A DNA stretch of 57,414 bases from Chryseobacterium daeguense DSM 19388. GTDB lineage: Bacteria > Bacteroidota > Bacteroidia > Flavobacteriales > Weeksellaceae. The notes under the pieces were generated by a model that did not search any database, had not been told where the DNA came from, and saw nothing but the letters and a program-made list of their open reading frames with translations. The position numbers and the translations under genes were made by a program. Where the stretch lies: contig NZ_AUMT01000019.1 of assembly GCF_000430825.1 (NCBI RefSeq), forward strand, positions 1 through 57,414, in the 5' to 3' direction. Of this stretch, positions 24,318 through 32,025 are shown piece by piece; positions within the stretch are counted from its first letter, which is position 1; every line of letters starts with the position of its first letter.

Positions 24318-24730
24318 TATTGATATAAAGCGCTTTCGCAGTTACAGTTCATTTCAGCCATTTCGGATACCGGGCAGCAGTCATCCGACTTTTTAATTTT
24401 CCCGTTTTCATCTGTAAGGTAAATCTTTTCTTTATCGAATTTTACGTAAAAAGTTTCATTGTAAGTTTTAAAATAGACCTTCATCACGTCCGGATTATAT
24501 TTTCCGGCGTTGATTTCTTCCTTGGTTTCCGTTCCGTCCGCCTGATTGATCTGGACAAAACCGAAGTGTACATCACCATTTTTTTTAACATCAAGATAAT
24601 AAGCCGGAGTTCCGGAGCCGCTGCCTCCCTGCTCAATATTAAAATCTCTTTTTCCCGTGAATGGTGCTTTGGATTGCGCAAATGAAAAGATACAAATGCA
24701 CAAAAGAAGAACACTAAAAGCTTTTTTCAT
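24317..24730 (-). CDS. Secreted hypothetical protein
   Basis: The start at 24730 (MKKAFSVLLLCICIFSFAQ) gives a signal peptide and a protein of 137 residues. A longer frame to 24850 has no signal and includes the promoter-like TAATTTTG at 24746-24753, so it is rejected. The mature part is a beta-rich domain of about 115 residues with SGSGTPAYYLDVKKNGDVHFG and a C-terminal cysteine cluster (DDCCPVSEMAEMNCNCES). Four cysteines in this ending may form disulphides in the periplasm. The family is not recognised. It is coupled by TAATG to the downstream lipoprotein. Confidence 0.8.
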   Translation of the reverse strand: MKKAFSVLLLCICIFSFAQSKAPFTGKRDFNIEQGGSGSGTPAYYLDVKKNGDVHFGFVQINQADGTETKEEINAGKYNPDVMKVYFKTYNETFYVKFDKEKIYLTDENGKIKKSDDCCPVSEMAEMNCNCESALYQ

Positions 24731-24745
24731 ATCTAAAGTTTTTCT

Positions 24746-24753
24746 CAAAATTA
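24746..24753 (-). promoter_or_regulatory. Putative -7 element of the secreted protein/lipoprotein pair
   Basis: TAATTTTG on the minus strand, 15 bp before the ATG at 24730. Confidence 0.55.
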
Positions 24754-24838
24754 AAGTTTTCTCAGCAAAAATTACACCGTAAAATAACGGAAATACCTTT
24801 ATTAACGCCTTTTTGCATAGATTCAATTTAAATTTAAA

Positions 24839-24869
24839 TAAAAAAACCATCCCCTATAAAAGGAATGGT
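24839..24869 (-). terminator. Intrinsic terminator of the glp operon
   Basis: On the minus strand ACCATTCC / GGGATGGT (one mismatch) is followed by TTTTTTTATT. It lies 23 nt after the stop of the outer-membrane-like gene, the last gene of glpD-glpK-glpF-omp. Confidence 0.8.
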
Positions 24870-24891
24870 CTTGTTTATATTGAGAGAAAAA

Positions 24892-25692
24892 TTAAAATAC
24901 GGTAGCCGCAAGCTGGACTCTCGCATATTTGTGAGCCGGATTCCACATTGCTGTCATGGAAACAGGAAGATTATAATGATCTGTAATTTTTATTGTTTTG
25001 CTGGCTTTTAGTCCAATGTTCACTACCTGGAATCCCTTTTTTCCGTTTCCATACAGGGAAACCGAATCGTTCAGGGCAAATCCAGCTCCTACAAAGGCAT
25101 CAAGATTTACTTTTTTGTGGGCAATCACTGGATAAGAAGCTTGAATGTACGTTGAAAACTTATTTTTTTTATAGCTTCCGTCTTCCTTCAAAATCACTTC
25201 ACCCGCATTAGCCCCTCCGTAAAGCATGATGTCTGCCTCAATATTGATAGGAAATGAGGGCCCGAAAGTGTAATTGGTTCTAAGATCAATAATATGAGCC
25301 GTTCTTCTGTTTGAATAGTTGAAAATATCGTCAGAGGCAACTTCGGTATTGATGTTTCTTGCATTAAAAAGGTCCCACAACCCGATGTAGAATCGACCGT
25401 CAGAATATTGAACGTAATAATTGATTTCTTTATAATGTGTTCCGTCTTTATCATCAGCCATTGAGGAGGCGCCCCAGATTCCCGCTTTCCATTTTTTGTC
25501 TTTGTCTAAAGCATAGGAAAGATTTCCCATTACAACAGGCTTATCTGTAATAATCAATCCTCTCCAAAGATGATTGGTCTGTATATTTGCAGTAAAATCT
25601 AATCTGCTGTCTTCTTTAATTTCATCATTTTCCTGGGCAAAAAGATTCCCCATACCCAGCATAGCCAGGCATATTATGAATAGTTTTTTCAT
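24892..25692 (-). CDS. Outer-membrane beta-barrel-like protein of the glycerol operon
   Basis: 266 residues with signal MKKLFIICLAMLGMGNLFAQ. The mature part alternates polar and apolar residues in strand-like stretches (LDFTANIQTNHLWRGLIITD, WKAGIWGASSMADD, YYVQYSDGRFYIGLWDLF) and ends in Phe (VQLAATVF), as outer-membrane barrels do. The NHLWRG beginning is seen in other Bacteroidota barrels. It follows glpF by 19 nt and ends before a terminator, so it is the last gene of the glycerol operon. I infer a role in passing glycerol or glycerol phosphates across the outer membrane; the sequence itself does not show a substrate. Confidence 0.78.
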   Translation of the reverse strand: MKKLFIICLAMLGMGNLFAQENDEIKEDSRLDFTANIQTNHLWRGLIITDKPVVMGNLSYALDKDKKWKAGIWGASSMADDKDGTHYKEINYYVQYSDGRFYIGLWDLFNARNINTEVASDDIFNYSNRRTAHIIDLRTNYTFGPSFPINIEADIMLYGGANAGEVILKEDGSYKKNKFSTYIQASYPVIAHKKVNLDAFVGAGFALNDSVSLYGNGKKGFQVVNIGLKASKTIKITDHYNLPVSMTAMWNPAHKYARVQLAATVF

Positions 25693-25711
25693 TTATGTAA
25701 CTTTCTTTGAT

Positions 25712-26443
25712 TTAACTTAAAGCGCCGTAGAGCAGTGCAGCAATGACTGCTCCTAAAACAGGCCCCGCAACAGGAATCCATGCGTAGCTCCAGTCGCTGC
25801 TGCCTTTTACAGGAAGAATGGCGTGCATAATTCTCGGGCCAAGATCTCTTGCGGGGTTAATGGCATATCCTGTGGTTCCGCCCAAAGACAAACCGATTGC
25901 CCAAACCAAAAGGGTTACCGGTAAAGCACCTACTGTACCCAAACCGATTTTTGCTGTCGGATCATCGTTTAGTGTAAGGCTCGGATCTGCAAAATAGAAG
26001 ATCACGAAAACAAGAACAAAGGTTCCGATGGTTTCACTGATCATGTTAGAAAGAGGGTTTCTGATGGCTGGTCCTGTACTGAAGCAAGCCAGTTTTGCCC
26101 CTTCATCTTCTGTAATGGCAAAATGATCTTTGTTAAACAACCAGACAAGAAAAGCCCCGATCATGGCTCCGATCATTTGTGCTGCAATATAAGAGGGAAC
26201 CTGCTCCCATGGAAATTTTCCGGCAATGGCCAGTCCTATCGTAACAGCGGGATTTAAATGAGCCCCGCTTACCGGGCCTGCTACTGTAACACCTACAAAA
26301 ACGGCGAGTGCCCATGCTGTGGTGATTACAATCCATCCGGAGTTGTTACCTTTTGTATCTTTTAAAACTACGTTGGCTACAACGCCGTTTCCTAATAATA
26401 TGAGAAGCATTGTTCCAATTACTTCTGCTATAAATGGAGTCAT
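25712..26443 (-). CDS. glpF: Glycerol uptake facilitator (aquaglyceroporin)
   Basis: 243 residues of the MIP family with six transmembrane helices and two half-helices. The first NPA box is SGAHLNPAVTIG (Asn64) and the second is GYAINPARDLGPR (Asn196). The Asp after NPAR (Asp200) is the usual mark of glycerol facilitators as opposed to water channels, which fits its place between glpK and the outer-membrane gene. It moves glycerol passively across the inner membrane, where GlpK traps it by phosphorylation. Confidence 0.95.
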   Translation of the reverse strand: MTPFIAEVIGTMLLILLGNGVVANVVLKDTKGNNSGWIVITTAWALAVFVGVTVAGPVSGAHLNPAVTIGLAIAGKFPWEQVPSYIAAQMIGAMIGAFLVWLFNKDHFAITEDEGAKLACFSTGPAIRNPLSNMISETIGTFVLVFVIFYFADPSLTLNDDPTAKIGLGTVGALPVTLLVWAIGLSLGGTTGYAINPARDLGPRIMHAILPVKGSSDWSYAWIPVAGPVLGAVIAALLYGALS

Positions 26444-26469
26444 ATTTAATGTGCTTTTTTAGTGAGGGA

Positions 26470-27966
26470 TTAATCTTCTATCCAGTTTTGTGAACGCTGA
26501 ACGGCTTTTGCCCAAGTGGAAACCATTTTATCAGCCTTCGCTTTTTCCATTTTCGGGTGGAAATCCTTATCTATTATCCATTGTGACTGGATTTCGTCAA
26601 TATTTTTCCAGTAACCAACGGCTAAACCTGCCAGATAAGCAGCTCCCAAAGCCGTTGTTTCCAATGTTTTTGGCCTTGTAATTTTAAATCCGAATATATC
26701 CGATTGAATCTGCATCAAAAGATCACTTGCAGAAGCTCCGCCATCCACTCTCAGCTCAGGGCTTTTTCTTCCTGAATCCGCTTCCATGGCTTTTACAATA
26801 TCATATACCTGAAAAGCAATACCTTCCAAAGTGGCTCTGGCAATATGTCCGTCTGTGGTTCCCCGTGTAATTCCTACAATAGTTCCGCGGGCGTACTGGT
26901 CCCAGTAAGGCGCACCCAGTCCTGTAAGCGCAGGAACGAAATAAACACCGCCACTGTCTTCTACAGATTGGGCCAATGGATTTACTTCTTCTGCGGTTTT
27001 GATTAATTTAAGTCCGTCTCGCAGCCATTGGATAGCAGCTCCGCCCACAAATACGCTTCCTTCCAAAGCGTAATTGACTTCTCCATTAATTTTCCATGCT
27101 ACGGTTGTAAGAAGGTTGTTTTTTGATGCAACAGCTTCTTTTCCTGTATTCATTAATAAGAAACATCCTGTTCCGTAGGTATTTTTTACCATTCCCGGTG
27201 TGGTGCACATCTGCCCGAATAATGCTGCCTGCTGATCTCCTGCAATTCCTGAAATTGGAATTTTTGTTGAAAACAGTGTAGTGGAAGTTTCTCCGTAGAT
27301 TTCACTGCTTTGTTTTACTTCGGGAAGAATAGCTTTCGGAATATTGAATAATTTCAATAAATCTTCATCCCATTCTAGAGTATGGATGTTCAAAAGCATA
27401 GTTCTGCTCGCATTGGAAACATCGGTAATGAACATTTTTCCTCTCGTCAGCTTCCATACAAGCCATGTATCCACAGTCCCGAAACAAAGTTTTCCGGCTT
27501 CTGCTTTTTCTTTTGCTCCTTCTACATTGTCCAGGATCCATTTTAATTTGGTTGCAGAAAAATAAGCATCCAGGACGAGCCCTGTTTTATCTTTAATCGT
27601 TTCAGCATGGCCCTGCTCTTTTAATTCATCACAATATTTAGATGTTCTCCTGTCCTGCCATACGATAGCGTTGTAAACAGGCTCTCCCGTTTCCCTGTCC
27701 CATACTACAGTAGTTTCCCGCTGATTGGTAATCCCAATGGCTGCTACTTCCCGGCCGGAAATTCCTGCCTTGGCGATAACTTCTGCGGCTACGGAAATCT
27801 GTGAAGACCAAATTTCATTAGGATCATGCTCCACCCAGCCCGGAGTAGGGTAAATCTGTTCAAAGGGTTTCTGCGATACATATTCAATTTCTCCGCTGCG
27901 GTTGAATAGGATGGCTCTTGATGAGGTTGTACCTTGATCCAGAGCGAGAATCAATTTTTCACTCAT
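26470..27966 (-). CDS. glpK: Glycerol kinase
   Basis: 498 residues of the FGGY kinase family, producing sn-glycerol 3-phosphate. Visible signatures are the N-terminal phosphate-binding ALDQGTTSSRAILF, QDRRTSKYCDELKEQG, GTGCFLLMNTG and the FGGY signature region GLGAPYWDQYARGTIVGITR. The length is standard. The start overlaps the glpD stop by 4 nt (ATGA), so the two are translationally coupled. glpF starts 26 nt downstream. Confidence 0.96.
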   Translation of the reverse strand: MSEKLILALDQGTTSSRAILFNRSGEIEYVSQKPFEQIYPTPGWVEHDPNEIWSSQISVAAEVIAKAGISGREVAAIGITNQRETTVVWDRETGEPVYNAIVWQDRRTSKYCDELKEQGHAETIKDKTGLVLDAYFSATKLKWILDNVEGAKEKAEAGKLCFGTVDTWLVWKLTRGKMFITDVSNASRTMLLNIHTLEWDEDLLKLFNIPKAILPEVKQSSEIYGETSTTLFSTKIPISGIAGDQQAALFGQMCTTPGMVKNTYGTGCFLLMNTGKEAVASKNNLLTTVAWKINGEVNYALEGSVFVGGAAIQWLRDGLKLIKTAEEVNPLAQSVEDSGGVYFVPALTGLGAPYWDQYARGTIVGITRGTTDGHIARATLEGIAFQVYDIVKAMEADSGRKSPELRVDGGASASDLLMQIQSDIFGFKITRPKTLETTALGAAYLAGLAVGYWKNIDEIQSQWIIDKDFHPKMEKAKADKMVSTWAKAVQRSQNWIED

Positions 27967-29573
27967 TGTGCAATATTATTAAGGTTAGTTGATTTTGGTG
28001 AATAAGGAGTCAGTAGATATCCTTTTGCTAATTCTATGAATTCTTTTGCCTGCTCATTGGCCCATTCTTCTGAATGTCCGTTTTCTTTGGCTATGATTAA
28101 AGCAATCTTATGAGCGCTGTCAATAGCTGCTCTTGCATCCAGAAAAAGAAGACGTACTCTTCTTGCTAAAATATCTTCGATGGTTTCTGCCATTTCATTT
28201 CGGACGGCCCACACTGCTTCTGCAATTGTAAACGGATGATCCGGATGTATTTTTTCGGATAATTCCGGATTATTATATTGTAAGGCTTTTATCTTTGGAA
28301 TATCTGATCCGTAAACGTATAAATGATTGCTTCTGTCAACGGTTTCAGGTTTTACATTTCCATGAATTGAAAGATTTTCTGTTTTGGAAGTGGTCATTCC
28401 TAAGTTGTGAACTTTCATTGCTTCATTGATGGTGTCTTCTGCCATTTTTCGGTAGGTGGTCCATTTTCCCCCGATGATTGAGATCAGGCCTGTTTCTGAA
28501 GTTACCACTTTATGGCTCCTTGAAACTTCTTTTGTGCTTTTACTCCCATCTTTTGGTGCAGCCAATGGTCTTAGTCCTGCAAATACGGATTTTACATCTT
28601 CACGGGTTGGCTTTTTTGCTAAATACTGTCTGGCGGTATTTAAAACGAAACTAATTTCTTCTTCCAAAGCTCTGGGTTCAAAGCTTTCGTTTTCTAATAA
28701 AGTATCTGTGGTACCTACCAAAGCCCTGTCGTGCCATGGAACTACAAACAATACTCTTCCGTCTGAAGTTTTAGGAATCATAATAGCATCATCGCTCAGC
28801 AGGAAAGATTTATCCAAAACCAAATGAATGCCCTGACTGGGAACTACGAATTTTCCGTGTTTTGGATTATTCATATTTAATATGTCATTGGTAAAAACTC
28901 CGGTTGCGTTTATGACTACTTTCGCATGAATTTCGAATTGCTGTTTTGTGAACTGATCTTCTGCTACAACGCCGGTTATTTTATTGGAATCGTTTTTAAT
29001 TAAACTGATGACCTTGATATAATTAATAGCTGTTCCTCCTTTTTCCACAATAGTCTGGGCAAGATTTATTGCAAGTCGTGCGTCATCAAACTGCCCGTCC
29101 TGATAGACTACGCCGCTGGCAAGATTTTTTTGCTCAATCGTGGGAAGTTTTTCAATGGTTTTTGCTTTGCTGATGTATCTTGTTTTGCCCAGGCTTAGTT
29201 TTCCAGCCAGAAAATCATAAATCGAAAGTCCTATTTTGTAATAAATTCCTCCCCACCATGTGTAATTCGGAATAATGAAAGACTGGTTTTTTACTACATG
29301 TGCTGCATTTTTAGCCAATAAGCCTCTTTCCTTTAGCGCTTCTTTTACCAATCCTATATCTCCCTGGGCAAGGTATCTTACCCCTCCATGTACCAGTTTT
29401 GTGCTTCTGCTGGAAGTTGCTTTCGCGAAATCGTGAGATTCCAGCAGTAATGTTTTAAATCCTCTGCTTACTGCATCCAATGCCGAACCTAAACCACTCG
29501 CTCCGCCACCGATGATGATAAAGTCCCATTGCTGGACGGTGGATAATTTGCTGAGTTCTTCATTTCGTTTCAT
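27963..29573 (-). CDS. glpD: Aerobic glycerol-3-phosphate dehydrogenase
   Basis: 536 residues, FAD-dependent, oxidising glycerol 3-phosphate to dihydroxyacetone phosphate at the membrane and passing electrons to quinone. The Rossmann motif DFIIIGGGASGLGSALDAVS is at about 17-36, followed by RSTKLVHGGVRYL. The central KTSDGRVLFVVPWHDRALVG and the GGKWTTYRKMAED region are intact, and a C-terminal helical domain completes the family length. It is the first gene of glpD-glpK-glpF-omp. Its promoter (29597-29604) and three AACGAAA motifs lie within 41 bp upstream and over the start codon. Confidence 0.96.
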   Translation of the reverse strand: MKRNEELSKLSTVQQWDFIIIGGGASGLGSALDAVSRGFKTLLLESHDFAKATSSRSTKLVHGGVRYLAQGDIGLVKEALKERGLLAKNAAHVVKNQSFIIPNYTWWGGIYYKIGLSIYDFLAGKLSLGKTRYISKAKTIEKLPTIEQKNLASGVVYQDGQFDDARLAINLAQTIVEKGGTAINYIKVISLIKNDSNKITGVVAEDQFTKQQFEIHAKVVINATGVFTNDILNMNNPKHGKFVVPSQGIHLVLDKSFLLSDDAIMIPKTSDGRVLFVVPWHDRALVGTTDTLLENESFEPRALEEEISFVLNTARQYLAKKPTREDVKSVFAGLRPLAAPKDGSKSTKEVSRSHKVVTSETGLISIIGGKWTTYRKMAEDTINEAMKVHNLGMTTSKTENLSIHGNVKPETVDRSNHLYVYGSDIPKIKALQYNNPELSEKIHPDHPFTIAEAVWAVRNEMAETIEDILARRVRLLFLDARAAIDSAHKIALIIAKENGHSEEWANEQAKEFIELAKGYLLTPYSPKSTNLNNIAQ

Positions 29574-29596
29574 AATATTTCGTTATGTTTCGTTTT
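29563..29596 (-). promoter_or_regulatory. Candidate GlpR operators at the glpD start
   Basis: Three copies of AACGAAA on the minus strand (TTTCGTT on the plus strand) at 29563-29569, 29578-29584 and 29588-29594. They lie directly downstream of the glpD -7 element, covering the transcription start, leader and start codon. Confidence 0.55.
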
Positions 29597-29604
29597 CAAA
29601 TTTA
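29597..29604 (-). promoter_or_regulatory. Putative -7 element of glpD
   Basis: TAAATTTG on the minus strand; transcription near 29593 gives a leader of about 20 nt. Confidence 0.6.
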
Positions 29605-29665
29605 TAAATTTAAAATGAAACTAAAAAGAAAATAAATGAAATTTTTCGAATCAAAATAAAATTGG

Positions 29666-29685
29666 TATTTTTGATGAAACGAAAC
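29666..29685 (+). promoter_or_regulatory. glpR -7 element and overlapping operator-like motif
   Basis: TATTTTTG (29666-29673) is followed by GAAACGAAAC (29676-29685), the same AACGAAA motif as at glpD, placed at the transcription start. This favours the start codon at 29689. Confidence 0.55.
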
Positions 29686-29688
29686 GCT

Positions 29689-30450
29689 ATGGAAAAATTA
29701 CTGCCAAGACATAATGATATACTAAAGGAGCTGGATGAAAAGGATCATGTGCTTGTGCAGGATTTATGCGAAAAGTTTAATGTATCATCGGTTACGATTC
29801 GAAAGGACCTGAATTATCTTGAAAGCCTTGGCCTGCTTTTTCGTAATCATGGAGGAGCAAGCAAGCATGTAAGATACGCCTATGAAAAAAATGTAGATGA
29901 AAAAGAAAACATCAATGTAGAAGCTAAACAGAGCATTGCAAAAGCTGCTTTGTCTTTGATTGATGAAAACGACTGTATCATTCTTGCTTCCGGAACTACA
30001 ATGCATTACTTGGCGAGGATGCTCGTGAATTTCGGACCGCTTACGGTTTTGACTTCTTCTTTACGTGTGGCAATAGAGCTGTGTAATAATCCTAATATTA
30101 ATATTATACAATTGGGAGGCGAGGTAAGAAAAAGCTCTACTTCCATTGTAGGTTCTATTTCTGAAGCCATTTTGAAACAATTTTCCTGTAATAAACTTTT
30201 CTTGGGTGTGGACGGGATTGATATGGATTTCGGGATCAGTACTTCCAATGCCGCTGAAGCTCATCTGAACCAGCTCATGATTGAGTGTTCTGAAAAGGTG
30301 GTAATTCTTGCAGATTCTTCCAAATTAAATAAGAAAGGCTTCGGTAAAATAGTAGATCTTGATAAGATTGATTACCTGATTACGGACAATGGTATTTTAA
30401 AGGAAGATAAAGATATGCTTGAGGAAATCGGAGTCAATGTTATTATTTGA
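29689..30450 (+). CDS. glpR: DeoR-family transcriptional regulator of the glycerol operon
   Basis: From 29689 it has 253 residues (MEKLLPRHNDILKELDEKD). Earlier in-frame ATGs at 29662 and 29674 lie before or inside the promoter element. The N-terminal winged helix-turn-helix contains the DeoR signature VQDLCEKFNVSSVTIRKDLN. The C-terminal sugar-phosphate sensor domain of the DeoRC type includes IILASGTTMHYLARML, VGSISEAILKQFSCNKLFLG and VVILADSSKLNKKGFGKI. Divergent to glpD with 115 bp between starts, it is most likely the glycerol-3-phosphate-responsive repressor of the operon and of itself. That role rests on context and family. Confidence 0.9.
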   Translation: MEKLLPRHNDILKELDEKDHVLVQDLCEKFNVSSVTIRKDLNYLESLGLLFRNHGGASKHVRYAYEKNVDEKENINVEAKQSIAKAALSLIDENDCIILASGTTMHYLARMLVNFGPLTVLTSSLRVAIELCNNPNINIIQLGGEVRKSSTSIVGSISEAILKQFSCNKLFLGVDGIDMDFGISTSNAAEAHLNQLMIECSEKVVILADSSKLNKKGFGKIVDLDKIDYLITDNGILKEDKDMLEEIGVNVII

Positions 30451-30522
30451 TTAAATAAGTGCACACAAATCTGTCAATGTATTTTCGCTATTAAAAATAT
30501 TTCATCATTTGTTGAAAAACAC

Positions 30523-30554
30523 TTGTTTTTTTTATTCTATTATTCTTAGTTTTG
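30523..30554 (+). promoter_or_regulatory. Promoter of the small secreted protein
   Basis: TTG (30523-30525), 21 bp spacer, TAGTTTTG (30547-30554). Confidence 0.6.
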
Positions 30555-30585
30555 ACTTGAAATTCAACTAAACAAACTAATAGCA

Positions 30586-30883
30586 ATGAAAAAAAATGTT
30601 TTTTATCGCAGCTTTAGCTGTTGCAGGATTCGTAAGTGCAAATACTACTGAAGAAATCAAAAAAGAAGTGAATGCTGAAAGCTCAAAGGAAAGAACAGTG
30701 CTAGTAGAAAACAAAGATCAAAAAGGTGCTTCTCAAACCCTTAAGGTTACTTTCGAAGAGCATGACTGGGTTACTATTGTTACTCCTTGCGGAGCTGTTT
30801 TTTATCTGGATTATAATGATTACTCTACTAGTGATGAGTTTTGGAATGATGTACATCATTTTGCTGGAATAAAGTGTTCATAA
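30586..30883 (+). pseudogene. Small secreted protein, start region frameshifted in an A-run
   Basis: From the Met at 30596 the frame encodes 95 residues: a hydrophobic signal without a basic n-region (MFFIAALAVAGFVSAN), a Lys/Glu stretch, and a short domain with EEHDWVTIVTPCGAVFYLDY. Bacteroidota relatives normally begin MKK before such a core. An ATG followed by eight A exists at 30586, but it is one base out of frame; seven or ten A would restore MKK-type in-frame starts. So the gene is either started at 30596 with an odd signal, broken, or switched by slippage in the A8 tract. I list the span as a possible pseudogene. The domain is not recognised. A terminator follows. Confidence 0.6.
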
Positions 30884-30910
30884 TCAATTTGTAAGAAAGA
30901 AATTAGTGCG

Positions 30911-30945
30911 GAATCGGCGGCTTAAGGCTTCCGATTCTTTTATTA
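30911..30945 (+). terminator. Intrinsic terminator
   Basis: Stem GAATCGG (30911-30917) / CCGATTC (30931-30937), followed by TTTTATT. Confidence 0.8.
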
Positions 30946-30960
30946 TTTATATTTTTAAGT

Positions 30961-31798
30961 ATGAAGTTTTATTTAACATTGTTTATTTTTTTCTCTGCTA
31001 TTTTTCATGCGCAGTTCCGCATTGAAGGGGCAAAATTTTCAATGAAAACTGCCAACTATACCACTGAAAACTTCGGTGGAAGCTTATATAATGTCTATTA
31101 TCATTTCAGTTTTAGCAAGGACGCGGCGCATCTTGAAAAGAAAAAAGAGACTGTATGTGTTCTGCAGATAGGAAAGGAGTATTCGAAATTTACTGATGTG
31201 AAGCAGCTGAAACTGGATTCCCTAAATGAGCAGTACAGCCATAAAAAAGAAATTAATGCCCGGGAGATGGAAGCACTGATGAACATCAATGTAGCTTTTC
31301 CGGCAGTAATCCTTAAAGATTTAATAAAAAAGGAAATTACATTTCAGGGAAAAATAAAAGACAGTTATCAGTATCAGGAAAAGCAGCCGGAATTTAAATG
31401 GAAAGTGGAAAAAGACACCAAAACTATCCTGGGATACAGCTGCAGGAAAGCGACTGTAGATTTCCGGGGACGGGATTACGTCGCGTGGTTTACAGAAGCT
31501 ATATCTTCTAATAACGGATCTTATAAATTCGAAGGATTGCCGGGGCTTATTCTTGAGCTTTATGATACAAATAAAGAATTTCATTTTACAGCTGTAGGGT
31601 AGACAAGAAAACTTTTCCTATATATATATAAGAAATGAAGACCGGATCCTAAAAATTACCCGTGAAAAATACGCAGAAGTAGAAAAAAGCTATCATGATA
31701 ATCCTGCTTTTTTTCATGGCAAAGCTTACAATGCAGACGGAAGTCTTATGGTTGGCAAATCAAAACCACTTCCCTACAATCCTATTGAGCGGAACTAA
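30961..31798 (+). pseudogene. GLPGLI family protein, two frameshifts
   Basis: The first frame runs from 30961 to a stop at 31602. It has a signal peptide (MKFYLTLFIFFSAIFHAQ), the strand ATVDFRGRDYVAWFTEAI and the hallmark SYKFEGLPGLILELYDT. Homologous sequence continues after it in other frames. VDKKTFP needs one extra base in the G-run near 31600, and the rest (NEDRILKITREKYAEVEKSY, then SKPLPYNPIERN ending at 31798) needs a second shift in the AT dinucleotide run near 31620-31630. The C-terminal fifth is otherwise well preserved, so the breaks are recent, or one or both are sequencing errors in homopolymer or dinucleotide tracts. Read as a single gene it would have about 278 residues, the usual length. 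Confidence 0.85.
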
Positions 31799-31889
31799 TT
31801 TGTATCTAAAATTTCACCTGCTTACTCACCACTAAAAGTTGTGTATTTTTTGTAATTGATTAAAAATCAAAATATTTTACAGCAAATAT

Positions 31890-31919
31890 TTGTCAGTTAT
31901 AAAAATATTCATAAATTTG
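31890..31919 (+). promoter_or_regulatory. Promoter of the S10-spc-alpha cluster (rplC)
   Basis: TTG (31890-31892), 19 bp spacer, TAAATTTG (31912-31919): a full consensus match. It gives rplC a leader of about 100 nt and makes the cluster independent of the str operon. Confidence 0.8.
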
Positions 31920-31942
31920 CACACTCATTTTAGGGGCGTAGT

Positions 31943-32005
31943 ATGCCTATATCAAAAGTAGAAATTACTTCAGACCTCCGAAAAATGGTGATAAATAAAG
32001 GATAA
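31943..32005 (+). CDS. Possible 20-residue leader ORF before rplC
   Basis: ATG at 31943 opens a frame of 20 codons (MPISKVEITSDLRKMVINKG) ending in TAA, located in the rplC leader, 20 nt before the rplC ATG. No Shine-Dalgarno sequence is seen, as for the other genes here. It could be a translated leader acting in regulation of the ribosomal operon or a chance frame. Nothing in the sequence decides this. Confidence 0.3.
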   Translation: MPISKVEITSDLRKMVINKG

Positions 32006-32025
32006 ATTTTATTATAACATAAACA

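Noticed and set aside
30961..31632. Programmed frameshifting in the GLPGLI gene at 30961
   Set aside because: Two separate shifts in opposite kinds of simple tracts, with no slippery heptamer, fit mutation or sequencing error better.
17797..32025. Recent horizontal island between rpsJ and rplC
   Set aside because: No integrase, att-like duplication, tRNA or shift in base use is visible in the block, and its genes look native for the phylum. A rearrangement is the simpler reading.
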